64,000 nucleotides of DNA. Origin: Persebacter sp965221835. GTDB taxonomy: Bacteria > Pseudomonadota > Gammaproteobacteria > Tethybacterales > Persebacteraceae. How positions within the stretch are numbered: position 1 is the first letter of the stretch; every line of letters starts with the position of its first letter. The stretch spans positions 558,001-622,000 of the forward strand of contig OZ244916.1 in assembly GCA_965221835.1 (NCBI GenBank), in the 5' to 3' direction. Below, piece by piece: positions 51,597-59,966 of the stretch. The notes under the pieces are model-generated. The model was not told the DNA's origin and searched no databases. It saw nothing but the letters and a program-made list of their open reading frames with translations. Position numbers and translations under genes: made by a program.

Positions 51597-52991
51597 ATGT
51601 CTTCCAATCACATCATCGCCCTCATCGTTGCAATGGTCGTTTTGTCGGCGGTTTCATTTGCTTCGGTGCGCCGCTCCGCCAACAACAACGGTTTTTATTT
51701 AGGGTTGTCCGAAGAAGGAATGCCGCCCGGATTGTTGACGCTGGTGTTGTCGCAAGTAACGACATGGATTTTTGCGCGTTCGTTGCTCAATGCGGCAATT
51801 TTGGGATTTTATTACGGCATTTGGGGAACCGTCGCTTATGCGGTCTATTATTTGTCGTTTTTTACCGGCGGTGCGATTGTGGATAGTTTGCGATTCCGGC
51901 ACGGTGCGCATTCGGTGCAAACGTTTTTGTCGGACAAATTCGGAAAACCGGGTGTTGCTTGTTATAACTTCGTCATCGGCGTCCGGCTGGTCAGCGAAGT
52001 TTTCGCCAACTTGTTGGTTGTCGGAATCTTGTTCGGGGCGGCGGGCGGATTCGCCTATTCCGCCGCAATTATTGTTTTCGCCCTCGTCACTTTGGGCTAC
52101 GCCGTCATCGGCGGATTGCGCGCCTCGTTAAACACCGATGCGGTACAAATGACGCTTTTTGTTTTCACGCTATCGTTGCTGGCGGGAACGATGTTCGTAC
52201 ATGAAGAGTTTATGACCGACACGCTTTTGTTTATGCCGTTTGATATTTCATCGCCGGGTGTTGCATTGATTGCCGTCGCTTTTATGCAAATATGGAGTTA
52301 TCCGATGCACGACCCGGTAATGATGGATCGCGGTTTTTTGGCAGATCGCGAAACGACAAAACGCAGTTTTCTCCACGCCGGTTGGTTGTCATTTGTCTGC
52401 ATATTTTTATTCGGTTTGCTGGGCGTTTTTGCCGGGGCAAACGCGAACGAAAATGAAGAAATGCAAGCCGCCCTGCTCCGCCTTCTCGGCGAATGGCCGA
52501 TGTTGCTTTTTTCGTTGTCGCTGTTAATTTCGGCAATGTCCACGCTCGATTCCACCTTGTCCTCTTCCGCAAAATTGATCGTGATGGATATGAAAAAACT
52601 CCCGCAAACGCTCGCCTCCGGACGAATGGTAATGGCGTTATTTATGCTGGCGGGATTATTAATGGTTTTTTTCGGCGGCAAAGATTTATTCGGCGCAGTA
52701 GCGGTCAGCGGCACGGCGTCCATGTATCTGGCGCCGGTCGTTTTCTTTAATCTTTGGGGCGGCGCGCAAAATATTCCCAAATGGAGTTATCTGGTTTCGT
52801 TCGCGGCGGCAATGTCCGGCGCCGCACTTTATTTTTCCGAAAGTTCCGGTTATTCCGACATCATCACATTTGCCGGTGCAGAACACAAATACACCAAACT
52901 TCTGTTAATATGCACCGCCGTCCTCATCATCGGCAACACCGCCTTCGCCATCGGCAAAAAAATCAATTCCCCAAAAACGGCAACTGCATAA
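51597..52991 (+). CDS. Sodium:solute symporter family transporter
   Basis: 464 residues, about 12-13 membrane helices. Features of the SSS fold: unwound first helix LSQVTTWIFARSLLNAAILGFYYG, KFGKPGVACYNFVIGVRLVSEVFANLLVVG, a Gly-rich VIGGLRASLNTDAVQM (the usual sodium-site region), and LISAMSTLDSTLSSSAKLI with the conserved Ser/Thr pair of the sodium-binding helix 8. The substrate is unknown. TGATACAAT about 75 bases upstream is its likely promoter; no strong ribosome site is seen (CACGGAAAA). It interrupts the sdh genes on the opposite strand. Confidence 0.87.
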   Translation: MSSNHIIALIVAMVVLSAVSFASVRRSANNNGFYLGLSEEGMPPGLLTLVLSQVTTWIFARSLLNAAILGFYYGIWGTVAYAVYYLSFFTGGAIVDSLRFRHGAHSVQTFLSDKFGKPGVACYNFVIGVRLVSEVFANLLVVGILFGAAGGFAYSAAIIVFALVTLGYAVIGGLRASLNTDAVQMTLFVFTLSLLAGTMFVHEEFMTDTLLFMPFDISSPGVALIAVAFMQIWSYPMHDPVMMDRGFLADRETTKRSFLHAGWLSFVCIFLFGLLGVFAGANANENEEMQAALLRLLGEWPMLLFSLSLLISAMSTLDSTLSSSAKLIVMDMKKLPQTLASGRMVMALFMLAGLLMVFFGGKDLFGAVAVSGTASMYLAPVVFFNLWGGAQNIPKWSYLVSFAAAMSGAALYFSESSGYSDIITFAGAEHKYTKLLLICTAVLIIGNTAFAIGKKINSPKTATA

Positions 52992-53004
52992 ACCCGTCCG
53001 GCAA

Positions 53005-53739
53005 CTAATCTTTTTTTCTAATTCTCGGACTTGTGCCAGCGTTCCGTTCAATTTCAAACTCTTCGAAACTTTCCGCCAAATCGGTCAATTTGGAAAAGTC
53101 GTATTTTTTCGGCGAAAAGGAGGGATCGATTCGGCGCAAATAGCTTCCCACCACGCCCAAATTCGCCCATCCGTTTTCGTCGCTATACGCTTCCAGTGCA
53201 GCAAGTATGGTTTCCCGAACGGAAAAATCCGCGGGTTTTTTGCGGGCTGAATTGTCGTTCTCTGCATCGCCGTTCGCAACCGATTTTGTTTCGGAATCTT
53301 CCGCGGACAACTCATAAAACTCATCGCACGCCGCACGGAAAGATTCGGGCGTTTGCTCCTCGCCGAAACCGAAAACCTGCGCGCCGGATTCCCGCAACTT
53401 CATCGCCAATGGTGTAAAATCGCTGTCGCTGCTCGCAATGCAGAAAACATCCGCGATTTTTCGGTGCGCCAAATCCATCGCATCAATGACCAGTACGATG
53501 TCCGTGATATTTTTTCCGGAAACATATACATGTCGCGCCACCGGTTCAATGGCGTATTTGAACATGGATTCTTTTTTCCATTTGAACGCGCTGCTGAAAA
53601 CGCCGTACGCTTTTCGCACGATGACATTGCCGCGGGTAGCGGCGCGCGCAAAAATAATTTCCGCATGCTTGTCGCCGATATTATCCGCATCAATCAACAA
53701 CGCAACTCGCGGCGTTTGTGTGGAATCGTCTTTTGTCAT
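53005..53739 (-). CDS. NYN-domain (LabA/DUF88) protein with C-terminal OST-HTH domain
   Basis: 244 residues. AAAGGAGAAGAAAA before ATG. NYN (PIN-like) nuclease domain 1-150: VALLIDADNIG, YVSGKNITDIVLVIDAMDLAH and FCIASSDSDFTPLAMKLRESG, with the acidic residues for metal binding. Residues about 175-244 look like an OST-HTH/LOTUS domain (ETILAALEAYSDENGWANLGVVGSYLRR, and FSPKKYDFSKLTDL), thought to bind RNA. So it is probably an RNA-processing or RNA-binding protein; the target is unknown. Confidence 0.9.
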   Translation of the reverse strand: MTKDDSTQTPRVALLIDADNIGDKHAEIIFARAATRGNVIVRKAYGVFSSAFKWKKESMFKYAIEPVARHVYVSGKNITDIVLVIDAMDLAHRKIADVFCIASSDSDFTPLAMKLRESGAQVFGFGEEQTPESFRAACDEFYELSAEDSETKSVANGDAENDNSARKKPADFSVRETILAALEAYSDENGWANLGVVGSYLRRIDPSFSPKKYDFSKLTDLAESFEEFEIERNAGTSPRIRKKD

Positions 53740-53784
53740 TTTTCTTCTCCTTTCGCGAACGGAAGTTTTACCGCATTCCGCTTT

Positions 53785-54435
53785 TTACGATTCGCTGCGC
53801 CACAAATCGCGCAACTTGCGAAAACGACAAATATCGCCCGCGCTTAATTCCGTTTCTGCAATTTTTCCGTCTTGCGTTAAAACGATTCGCGCATGTTTTG
53901 CATCAGCAATTTTTTCCATTATCAAAACAGCGTCTTCGTCTTTGTATCCGTATAACAGCGATTGCGTTGCGGCGACTTTTTCATGGTCGGCGTAGACCGA
54001 AAAATCGGGGATTTTCTCCCCCGATTCATCGGTAGCGAAAGAAGTTATCATTTTCAAATTACCGAAGGACATTTCAACTGATTTTTTTTCATTGGCGGAA
54101 AAACTCGCCATTGCGCTTATTCCCGGGTTGAGAAAAAAACTTCCGGCAAACGCGATTTGTTTTATTGCGCCGGACGGTTTTTTTGCGGAAAACAAATTGC
54201 ATTTATCGGCGATTACAATCTCCGCAACCGCGGGAACATTTGCAACCACATCTTCCAATTCGGAATGAAAATACCAAATTATCGGCGGCGCGGCGAAAGT
54301 AAATGACAATCCCGCAACTATCAGCGGAAATGTTAAAACGCTTTGTACGATTCGTTTTTTTTGGCGAATGTTCCACAGCGCCATCAGACAACTAACTACG
54401 GAACAAACAATGATAAAAATGTAAACAAATCCCAT
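53785..54435 (-). CDS. Two-helix membrane protein of unknown function
   Basis: 216 residues. Two membrane helices (about 2-22 and 32-55), then a soluble domain of 160 residues (FAGSFFLNPGISAMASFSA, FGNLKMITSFATDESG, VLIMEKIADAKHARIVLTQDG). I recognise no family. The ATG overlaps the stop of the DUF2442-like gene by 1 base, so it belongs to the same transcript downstream of sdhA. Confidence 0.7.
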   Translation of the reverse strand: MGFVYIFIIVCSVVSCLMALWNIRQKKRIVQSVLTFPLIVAGLSFTFAAPPIIWYFHSELEDVVANVPAVAEIVIADKCNLFSAKKPSGAIKQIAFAGSFFLNPGISAMASFSANEKKSVEMSFGNLKMITSFATDESGEKIPDFSVYADHEKVAATQSLLYGYKDEDAVLIMEKIADAKHARIVLTQDGKIAETELSAGDICRFRKLRDLWRSES

Positions 54436-54794
54436 TAATAAGTTCTTTTTTTCGGCGAAGGGATTTTCGGCGGCGACAAAGAATCGCTGCTCGCTGTTTT
54501 CGGATTCGCGCGCGATGCGCGTTTTGTCGCCGCAACTTTTTTCGCCGCACGCAATCCGGATTCAAGCGTATAGGCGCTTAAATCTTGCCCGTTGGGCCAT
54601 TCAATTCCGCTTTTGCCGGCTACCAGCGACACCCGCGAAAAATATTTCACATCTCGCAACTCGGAAAAAAACTCGCCCTGAAAATACGGCGAAACATCAA
54701 ACGCGCCACTTTTGCCGTTGGAAAGTTTTATATGCAGACGGTTCGCATCCAACGGCGAGACAGACAAAACCTTGAGAACGGACGGAAGAGTCAT
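54435..54794 (-). CDS. DUF2442-like protein with an SdhA-like tail
   Basis: 119 residues. The first 80 resemble DUF2442 proteins (NRLHIKLSNGKSGAFDVSPY, FFSELRDVKYFSRVSLVAG, and IEWPNGQDLSAYTL). The rest is basic and ends PSPKKRTY, nearly the same as the SdhA ending PPKKRTY; the DNA encoding these endings is a 20-base direct repeat. It begins 12 bases after sdhA. DUF2442 proteins are often found near toxin-antitoxin-like DUF4160 genes, but no such partner is here. Confidence 0.8.
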   Translation of the reverse strand: MTLPSVLKVLSVSPLDANRLHIKLSNGKSGAFDVSPYFQGEFFSELRDVKYFSRVSLVAGKSGIEWPNGQDLSAYTLESGLRAAKKVAATKRASRANPKTASSDSLSPPKIPSPKKRTY

Positions 54795-54829
54795 TGCATT
54801 CGCCGTTCAATAAGTTCGTTTTTTCGGCG
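54438..54829. repeat. 20-base direct repeats flanking the DUF2442-like gene
   Basis: ATAAGTTCTTTTTTTCGGCG at 54438-54457 and ATAAGTTCGTTTTTTCGGCG at 54810-54829 (19 of 20 identical) encode the last codons of the DUF2442-like gene and of sdhA. They are 372 bases apart. Confidence 0.8.
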
Positions 54830-56561
54830 GGAAAGTTTCTACGGTGAGGGGTTTGTCTTGCACGGGGCGATAATCTAAACGGTTGTCTTCCGCAAAATAT
54901 AAAGTATGACGAATCCAATTTGCATCATCGCGTTCTTTGTAATCGTCGCGGGCGTGTGCGCCGCGGCTTTCTTTGCGGGCGGCGGCGGAATGTACGGTAG
55001 CGGCGGCAACCGACATTAGATTTTCCAACTCCATCGCTTCTATGCGCGCGGTGTTATAAACGCGACTGCGGTCGGCAATGGCGGTTTGCGAAATCATCTC
55101 GCGCACTTCGTCAAACTTTTTCAACCCGGCGCGCATATTGTCTTCGGTGCGAAAAACGCCGAAATGATTTTGCAAAGTATCGCGCATTTTGTCGCGGGCG
55201 GCATCCGGACGGTCGCCTTCTTTTTTGTCCCATCGGGCGATGCGCGATTGCGCGATTTCGGCGGCGTCTTCGGCGAGGTCGTCTGCGCGATCTTTGCCGC
55301 GATTGGCGATAATGTGTTTGCCGGCGGCGCGTCCGAAAACGACCAAATCCAAAAGCGAATTGCTGCCGAGACGATTGGAGCCATGCACCGAAACGCTGGC
55401 GCATTCGCCCACCGCATACAAACCGGAGACGATTTCGTCCGCGCCGTTTTTGTAAGTAATCGCTTCGCCAAATCGCGTTGTCGGAATTCCGCCCATCATA
55501 TAATGCACGGTCGGCACGACCGGAATCGGCGATTTGACCGGATCCACATTGGCGAATTTAATTGCAATTTCGCGAATGGAAGGCAGGCGTTCTTGAATAA
55601 TATCCTCGCCCAAATGATCCAGTTTCAATTCCACATAATCTTTTTGCGCACCGCAACCGCGCCCTTCCAAAATTTCCACCGCCATCGCGCGCGCCACAAC
55701 ATCGCGCCCCGCCAAATCTTTCGCATTCGGCGCGTAGCGTTCCATAAACCGTTCGCCATCGCCGTTGACGAGATAGCCGCCTTCGCCGCGCGATCCTTCG
55801 GTAATCAGCACGCCCGCGCCTGCGACTCCGGTCGGATGAAATTGCCAAAACTCCATATCCTGCAGCGGCAATCCGGCGCGCAACGCCATTCCTAAACCGT
55901 CGCCGGTGTTGGAAAATGCGTTTGTCGTGTGACGGTAGATTCGTCCGCCGCCGCCGGTTGCGAGTATTGTGGCGTCCGCGCAAAACAACGACATTTCGCC
56001 GCTTTCAATTTCTACTGCGGCGCAACCGGCGATACGCCCGTTTTTGTCGCGGATTAAATCCACCGCAAAATATTCGTTAAAAAAGTGCGCGCCCGCCTTT
56101 AAACTTTGCTGATACAAAGTGTGCAACATCGCATGACCGGTGCGGTCGGCGGCGGCGCAAGTGCGCGATGCTTGTGCGCCGCCGTAGTTTTGCGACATTC
56201 CCCCGAATGGACGTTGATAAATCCGTCCGTCGTCCAGCCGCGAAAACGGCATTCCCATGTGTTCCAATTCGTACACCGCATCGGCGGCGTGTCTGCACAT
56301 ATATTCAATCGCATCTTGGTCGCCGAGATAATCGGAACCTTTGACCGTATCGTACATGTGCCAATGCCAATTGTCCGGCGTTACATTTCCAAGCGCGGCG
56401 GAAATTCCGCCTTGTGCCGCAACCGTATGCGACCGTGTCGGAAAAAGTTTGGAAACGACCGCCGTGCGCAATCCGCCGCGCGCGAGTTCCACCGCCGCGC
56501 GCAATCCCGCACCGCCCCCGCCGACAATCACGGCGTCAAATTTTCTTTGCGAAAGATTCAT
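54807..56561 (-). CDS. sdhA: Succinate dehydrogenase flavoprotein subunit
   Basis: 584 residues. FAD loop VGGGGAGLRAAVELA; FAD-attachment His in FPTRSHTVAAQGGI (about 45); active-site blocks HPTGVAGAGVLITEGSRGEGG (Arg near 281) and VHGSNRLGSNSLLDLVVFG. The C terminus PLTVETFPPKKRTY is canonical. It oxidises succinate to fumarate. ACGGAGAAACGA precedes ATG. It follows sdhC, sdhD and a small membrane gene; sdhB is elsewhere. Confidence 0.96.
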   Translation of the reverse strand: MNLSQRKFDAVIVGGGGAGLRAAVELARGGLRTAVVSKLFPTRSHTVAAQGGISAALGNVTPDNWHWHMYDTVKGSDYLGDQDAIEYMCRHAADAVYELEHMGMPFSRLDDGRIYQRPFGGMSQNYGGAQASRTCAAADRTGHAMLHTLYQQSLKAGAHFFNEYFAVDLIRDKNGRIAGCAAVEIESGEMSLFCADATILATGGGGRIYRHTTNAFSNTGDGLGMALRAGLPLQDMEFWQFHPTGVAGAGVLITEGSRGEGGYLVNGDGERFMERYAPNAKDLAGRDVVARAMAVEILEGRGCGAQKDYVELKLDHLGEDIIQERLPSIREIAIKFANVDPVKSPIPVVPTVHYMMGGIPTTRFGEAITYKNGADEIVSGLYAVGECASVSVHGSNRLGSNSLLDLVVFGRAAGKHIIANRGKDRADDLAEDAAEIAQSRIARWDKKEGDRPDAARDKMRDTLQNHFGVFRTEDNMRAGLKKFDEVREMISQTAIADRSRVYNTARIEAMELENLMSVAAATVHSAAARKESRGAHARDDYKERDDANWIRHTLYFAEDNRLDYRPVQDKPLTVETFPPKKRTY

Positions 56562-56682
56562 TCGTTTCTCCGTAAAAATTCATTTAATTAGGAATTGTTA
56601 AAATATCCATTGCCATAACGACAATGCCCCAACAACAAAATGAAAACAACTGCCCGAATTTTCTGCGCTTTCGTTTCCCGTG

Positions 56683-56910
56683 TCATTCTCCCCCGCCCTC
56701 GCCGGTTTTTTCCGACATTTTTTTATTGGAAAACATGCTTTTAATAAACGCCGCCGCCGCGAACAACAGCGACAATGCCGCCATTAAAACAAGAATCGCG
56801 CCGATGACTTCGGCGACCAAAATTAAAACAATCGCCGCGATAACTGCCGCAACGCATGCTTGCAGCCAATTCGTCGCCGAAATTTGCAACAAACGCCGCG
56901 CCGATTCCAT
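56683..56910 (-). CDS. Small two-helix membrane protein inside the sdh operon
   Basis: 75 residues from the ATG that overlaps the sdhD stop (TGATG). Two hydrophobic helices (about 12-35 and 37-58: VIAAIVLILVAEVIGAILVLMA, ALSLLFAAAAFI), then a short charged tail ending in GEGGGE. A longer in-frame start at 56964 would overlap sdhD by 55 bases. I recognise no family. It lies between sdhD and sdhA, so it may be an accessory or assembly factor of complex II (inference). Confidence 0.65.
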   Translation of the reverse strand: MESARRLLQISATNWLQACVAAVIAAIVLILVAEVIGAILVLMAALSLLFAAAAFIKSMFSNKKMSEKTGEGGGE

Positions 56911-57251
56911 CACAACAAAATACGCGCCGCCCAGACAACGCAAGCGAGAAGATATACGATGCACCCGACCGTCTTAAACAAACGAAAAGCGTCGTGTTTA
57001 ATATAATCCATTAAAATATCGCGCGCGCCGATGAAAGCGTGCCACGCAACTGCCAGCACCGACAAAAACAATAAAATCCTCACCCATTCCGCACCGACAA
57101 ACGCGCGCCATTCGTCATAACCGGAAGGCGCGCAAATCAGCAACGCGCCGCCGATGATTGCGATGGCGACAACGAGAATCGCCGCCGTCGCCCGTTGCGC
57201 AATCCAATCGCGCAAACCGTAATGCGCCCCGACCGGCGGTTTTTTTACCAC
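56910..57251 (-). CDS. sdhD: Succinate dehydrogenase membrane anchor subunit SdhD
   Basis: 113 residues from a GTG at 57251 with CGGAG 7 bases before; it overlaps the sdhC stop. Three helices; AVAWHAFIGARDILMDYIKHDAFR has the heme His and the conserved Arg/Asp. YGLRDWIAQRATAAIL is the typical SdhD beginning. It binds quinone and heme b with SdhC. Confidence 0.9.
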   Translation of the reverse strand: MVKKPPVGAHYGLRDWIAQRATAAILVVAIAIIGGALLICAPSGYDEWRAFVGAEWVRILLFLSVLAVAWHAFIGARDILMDYIKHDAFRLFKTVGCIVYLLACVVWAARILL

Positions 57252-57619
57252 AACCAAACTCCGAAAGCGATTGTCATTAAAATACTCGCCGCAAACGCGA
57301 TAATCGCCGACAAACGCGCCGCCGCCAAAGACGCACCGATATGAAAATCTAAAAGCAAAAAACGAATTCCGGCGCACAAATGATGAAACAACGCCCACGC
57401 AACGCCCCAAACGCAAAGTTTGATAAACGGATGCGATAAACATTGCGCGACTTGCGCGTATTTTTCTTCCGATGCGATACTCCACTGCAACGCCCACAGC
57501 GCGAACGGCAACGCGTAAATCATCAATACGCCGCTGACGCGATGCAAAATGGATAATACGCCCGGCAACGGCAGACGAATCTGCAAAAGATTAAGGTGTT
57601 TGACAACCCGCCGGTTCAC
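57245..57619 (-). CDS. sdhC: Succinate dehydrogenase cytochrome b556 subunit SdhC
   Basis: 124 residues from a GTG at 57619 overlapping the malic enzyme stop (GTGA). Three helices; LPGVLSILHRVSGVLM holds the quinone-site Ser and Arg, and FHHLCAGIRFLLLDFHIG the heme His. Membrane anchor of complex II. Confidence 0.92.
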   Translation of the reverse strand: MNRRVVKHLNLLQIRLPLPGVLSILHRVSGVLMIYALPFALWALQWSIASEEKYAQVAQCLSHPFIKLCVWGVAWALFHHLCAGIRFLLLDFHIGASLAAARLSAIIAFAASILMTIAFGVWLW

Positions 57620-58890
57620 AACTCTTCCCCGAATGTCGTCATCGGTGCGGGCGCGTCTTCGGCGGCGGCGGCGGCAACCGCCGGTACCACGCAATCGCGT
57701 AAACGCGGGTCTAGTTGTTTCGGCAAAATATAATCGGGACCGAATTCCAAATCGCCGGAAACGCCGGACGCCTCGCGCACTTCCGGCAAAATCGGTTCGC
57801 GCGCCAACTCCGCAATCGCATTGACCGCCGCGGTAAACATCGGCAAAGTAAATTTTTTCGTGCGCGAATCGAGCGCGGCGCGGAACAAATACGGAAAGCA
57901 AATGGAGTTGTTAACCTGATTCGGAAAATCGGAACGTCCGGTCGCCATAATTAAATCGTTTCGCACTTGCGCCGCCTCAGACGGCATAATTTCCGGCACC
58001 GGATTGGACATTGCAAAAATAATCGGTTTTTCGCGCATTTTTTTGATCATGTGCGGCTTAATTAACCCCCCCCGCGCAACGCCGATAACGACATCGGAAG
58101 CGCGCAATGCGGCTTCCAACGTTTTTATCCGGGTATCGCGCACGAATCCCATTTTGTACGATTCCAGTTGCGATGCGCGTTCGCTGCTGAGCGGTCCCTT
58201 GGAATCGAACATTAAAATTTGTCGCTTTTGCAGACCGAAAAAATTCATCGCCAGCCGCGTAATTGCAATCGCCGCCGCCCCCGCTCCCAACACCAAAATA
58301 CGAACATTTTTCGCGTCTTTATTTTGCAATTCAAGGGCGTTGCGCAATGCGGCGACGGTGACCACCGCCGTGCCGTGTTGATCGTCGTGCATGACGGGAA
58401 TGTCCAGCCGGCGGCGCAAACGATGTTCTATAAAAAAACATTCCGGCGCGCGAATATCCTCCAAATTAATCGCCCCGAAAGTCGGCGATATGTTGGCGAC
58501 CGTTTCTATGAATGCCTCAGGCGACGAGGCATTTATTTCAATGTCAAACGCGTCTACCCCGGCGAATTTTTTGAACAACATCGCTTTGCCTTCCATCACG
58601 GGTTTGCTTGCCGCCGCACCGATGTCGCCGAGTCCCAAAACGGCGGTGCCGTTGCTGATAACGCCGACCAGATTGCCCTTGTTTGTGTAGCGATAAACCG
58701 CCGACGGATCTTCTTCTATTTTTAGGCACGGCGATGCGACACCGGGCGAATAGGCGAGCGACAAATCGCGAGTCGTTCCCGCCGGTTTGGTAATCGCTAT
58801 TCCGATTTTGCCGGGCGGGCTGGCGGCGTGATAATCTAGCGACGCCTCGGCGAGCGATTTTGTTTGCGCTTCAGGTTTGGTTTCTTTCAC
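57616..58890 (-). CDS. maeB: Malic enzyme (short NAD(P)-dependent form)
   Basis: 424 residues from a GTG at 58890 overlapping the mdh stop (GTGA). Conserved YSPGVASPCLKI, TNKGNLVGVISNGTAVLGLGDIGA, Lys in KPVMEGKAMLFK, NLEDIRAPECFFIE, the metal site HDDQHGTAVV, and nucleotide loop VLGAGAAAIAI. It lacks the phosphotransacetylase-like C-terminal half of long MaeB. It converts malate to pyruvate and CO2. Confidence 0.93.
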   Translation of the reverse strand: MKETKPEAQTKSLAEASLDYHAASPPGKIGIAITKPAGTTRDLSLAYSPGVASPCLKIEEDPSAVYRYTNKGNLVGVISNGTAVLGLGDIGAAASKPVMEGKAMLFKKFAGVDAFDIEINASSPEAFIETVANISPTFGAINLEDIRAPECFFIEHRLRRRLDIPVMHDDQHGTAVVTVAALRNALELQNKDAKNVRILVLGAGAAAIAITRLAMNFFGLQKRQILMFDSKGPLSSERASQLESYKMGFVRDTRIKTLEAALRASDVVIGVARGGLIKPHMIKKMREKPIIFAMSNPVPEIMPSEAAQVRNDLIMATGRSDFPNQVNNSICFPYLFRAALDSRTKKFTLPMFTAAVNAIAELAREPILPEVREASGVSGDLEFGPDYILPKQLDPRLRDCVVPAVAAAAAEDAPAPMTTFGEEL

Positions 58891-59867
58891 GGCAGTAAAT
58901 GGCGAACGGCGTCTCTTTCTTCGCGCAACTCGGCTTCGCTTTCGCGCATTTTTTGTTCGCTGAATTCGTCGCACTGCAAACCGGCAACGACAGCGATTTC
59001 GCCCGCGCCTTTGCAAATTGTCGGATACGAATAAACCAGACCGCTTTCAATCCCGTATTCGCCTTCGCTGACTATGCCCATACTGCAAAAATCTTCCGCC
59101 CCCAACGCCCAATCGCGCACATGCGACAATGCGGCGGATGCCGCAGATGCCGCACTGGATGCGCCTCGCGCCTTGATGACGGCGGCACCTCGCTGTTGCA
59201 CTGCCGGAATCATTTCTTCGCGATACCACGATTGAGCGACCATTTCGGTTGCCGGTTTGCCGTTGATAGTTGCGTGATGAATGTCCGGATATTGAGTCGC
59301 GGAATGATTTCCCCAGATAATCATTTTTTTGACATCGGCAACCGCGGCGCCCGTTTTTATCGCCAACTGCGCCATTGCGCGATTATGATCCAGGCGAGTC
59401 ATTGCCGCAAAATTTCGCGGCGGAATATCGGGGGCGTTTTGCATTGCAATTAGGCAGTTTGTGTTTGCGGGATTGCCGACAACCAGCACATTCGTTTTTT
59501 TGTGTGCGGCGGCATTAATCGCCTTGCCTTGCGCGGAAAAAATTTCGGCATTTGCGGACAGCAAATCTTTTCGTTCCATTCCCGCCGAACGCGGTTTTGC
59601 GCCGACAAGAAAAATAACATCGGCATCGCCGAACGCCTCTTCGGCATCCGCCGATTTTTCAATACCCGCCAAAGTCGGAAAAGCGCAATCGTTCAACTCC
59701 ATTTCTACGCCGTCCAATGCGGAAAGCGAATGCGGCACTTCCAGCAAACTGATTGACACCCGCATCGTCGGACCGAACAACTGCCCCGAAGCGATGCGAA
59801 ATAATAAAGCATATCCGATTTGTCCGGCACCGCCGCTGACGGCGACTTTAATGATTTTTTTCGACAT
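58887..59867 (-). CDS. mdh: Malate dehydrogenase
   Basis: 326 residues. GGAGG 8 bases before ATG; GGGTATAATAG about 37 bases upstream is the likely operon promoter. NAD loop VSGGAGQIGYALLFRI; Arg residues in GAKPRSAGMERKDLL; Asp/Arg in MTRLDHNRAMAQLA; catalytic His in IWGNHSATQYPDI. This is the 325-residue form. First gene of mdh-maeB-sdhC-sdhD-sdhA, a TCA-cycle operon. Confidence 0.95.
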   Translation of the reverse strand: MSKKIIKVAVSGGAGQIGYALLFRIASGQLFGPTMRVSISLLEVPHSLSALDGVEMELNDCAFPTLAGIEKSADAEEAFGDADVIFLVGAKPRSAGMERKDLLSANAEIFSAQGKAINAAAHKKTNVLVVGNPANTNCLIAMQNAPDIPPRNFAAMTRLDHNRAMAQLAIKTGAAVADVKKMIIWGNHSATQYPDIHHATINGKPATEMVAQSWYREEMIPAVQQRGAAVIKARGASSAASAASAALSHVRDWALGAEDFCSMGIVSEGEYGIESGLVYSYPTICKGAGEIAVVAGLQCDEFSEQKMRESEAELREERDAVRHLLP

Positions 59868-59903
59868 TAAATTAACCTCCGTTGAGTTTTCTCCTCGCCG
59901 TCT

Positions 59904-59909
59904 ATTATA
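59904..59909 (-). promoter_or_regulatory. mdh: -10 box of the mdh-maeB-sdhCDA operon
   Basis: TATAAT on the minus strand, with TTTCCA-AAAAAGGG upstream; a normal leader with two possible ribosome sites (CGAGGAG and CGGAGG) follows. Confidence 0.55.
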
Positions 59910-59966
59910 CCCTTTTTTGGAAATTTCCATCCTCCCGCGCGCGAAAAGGCGAAAGGCGGGGCGAAA

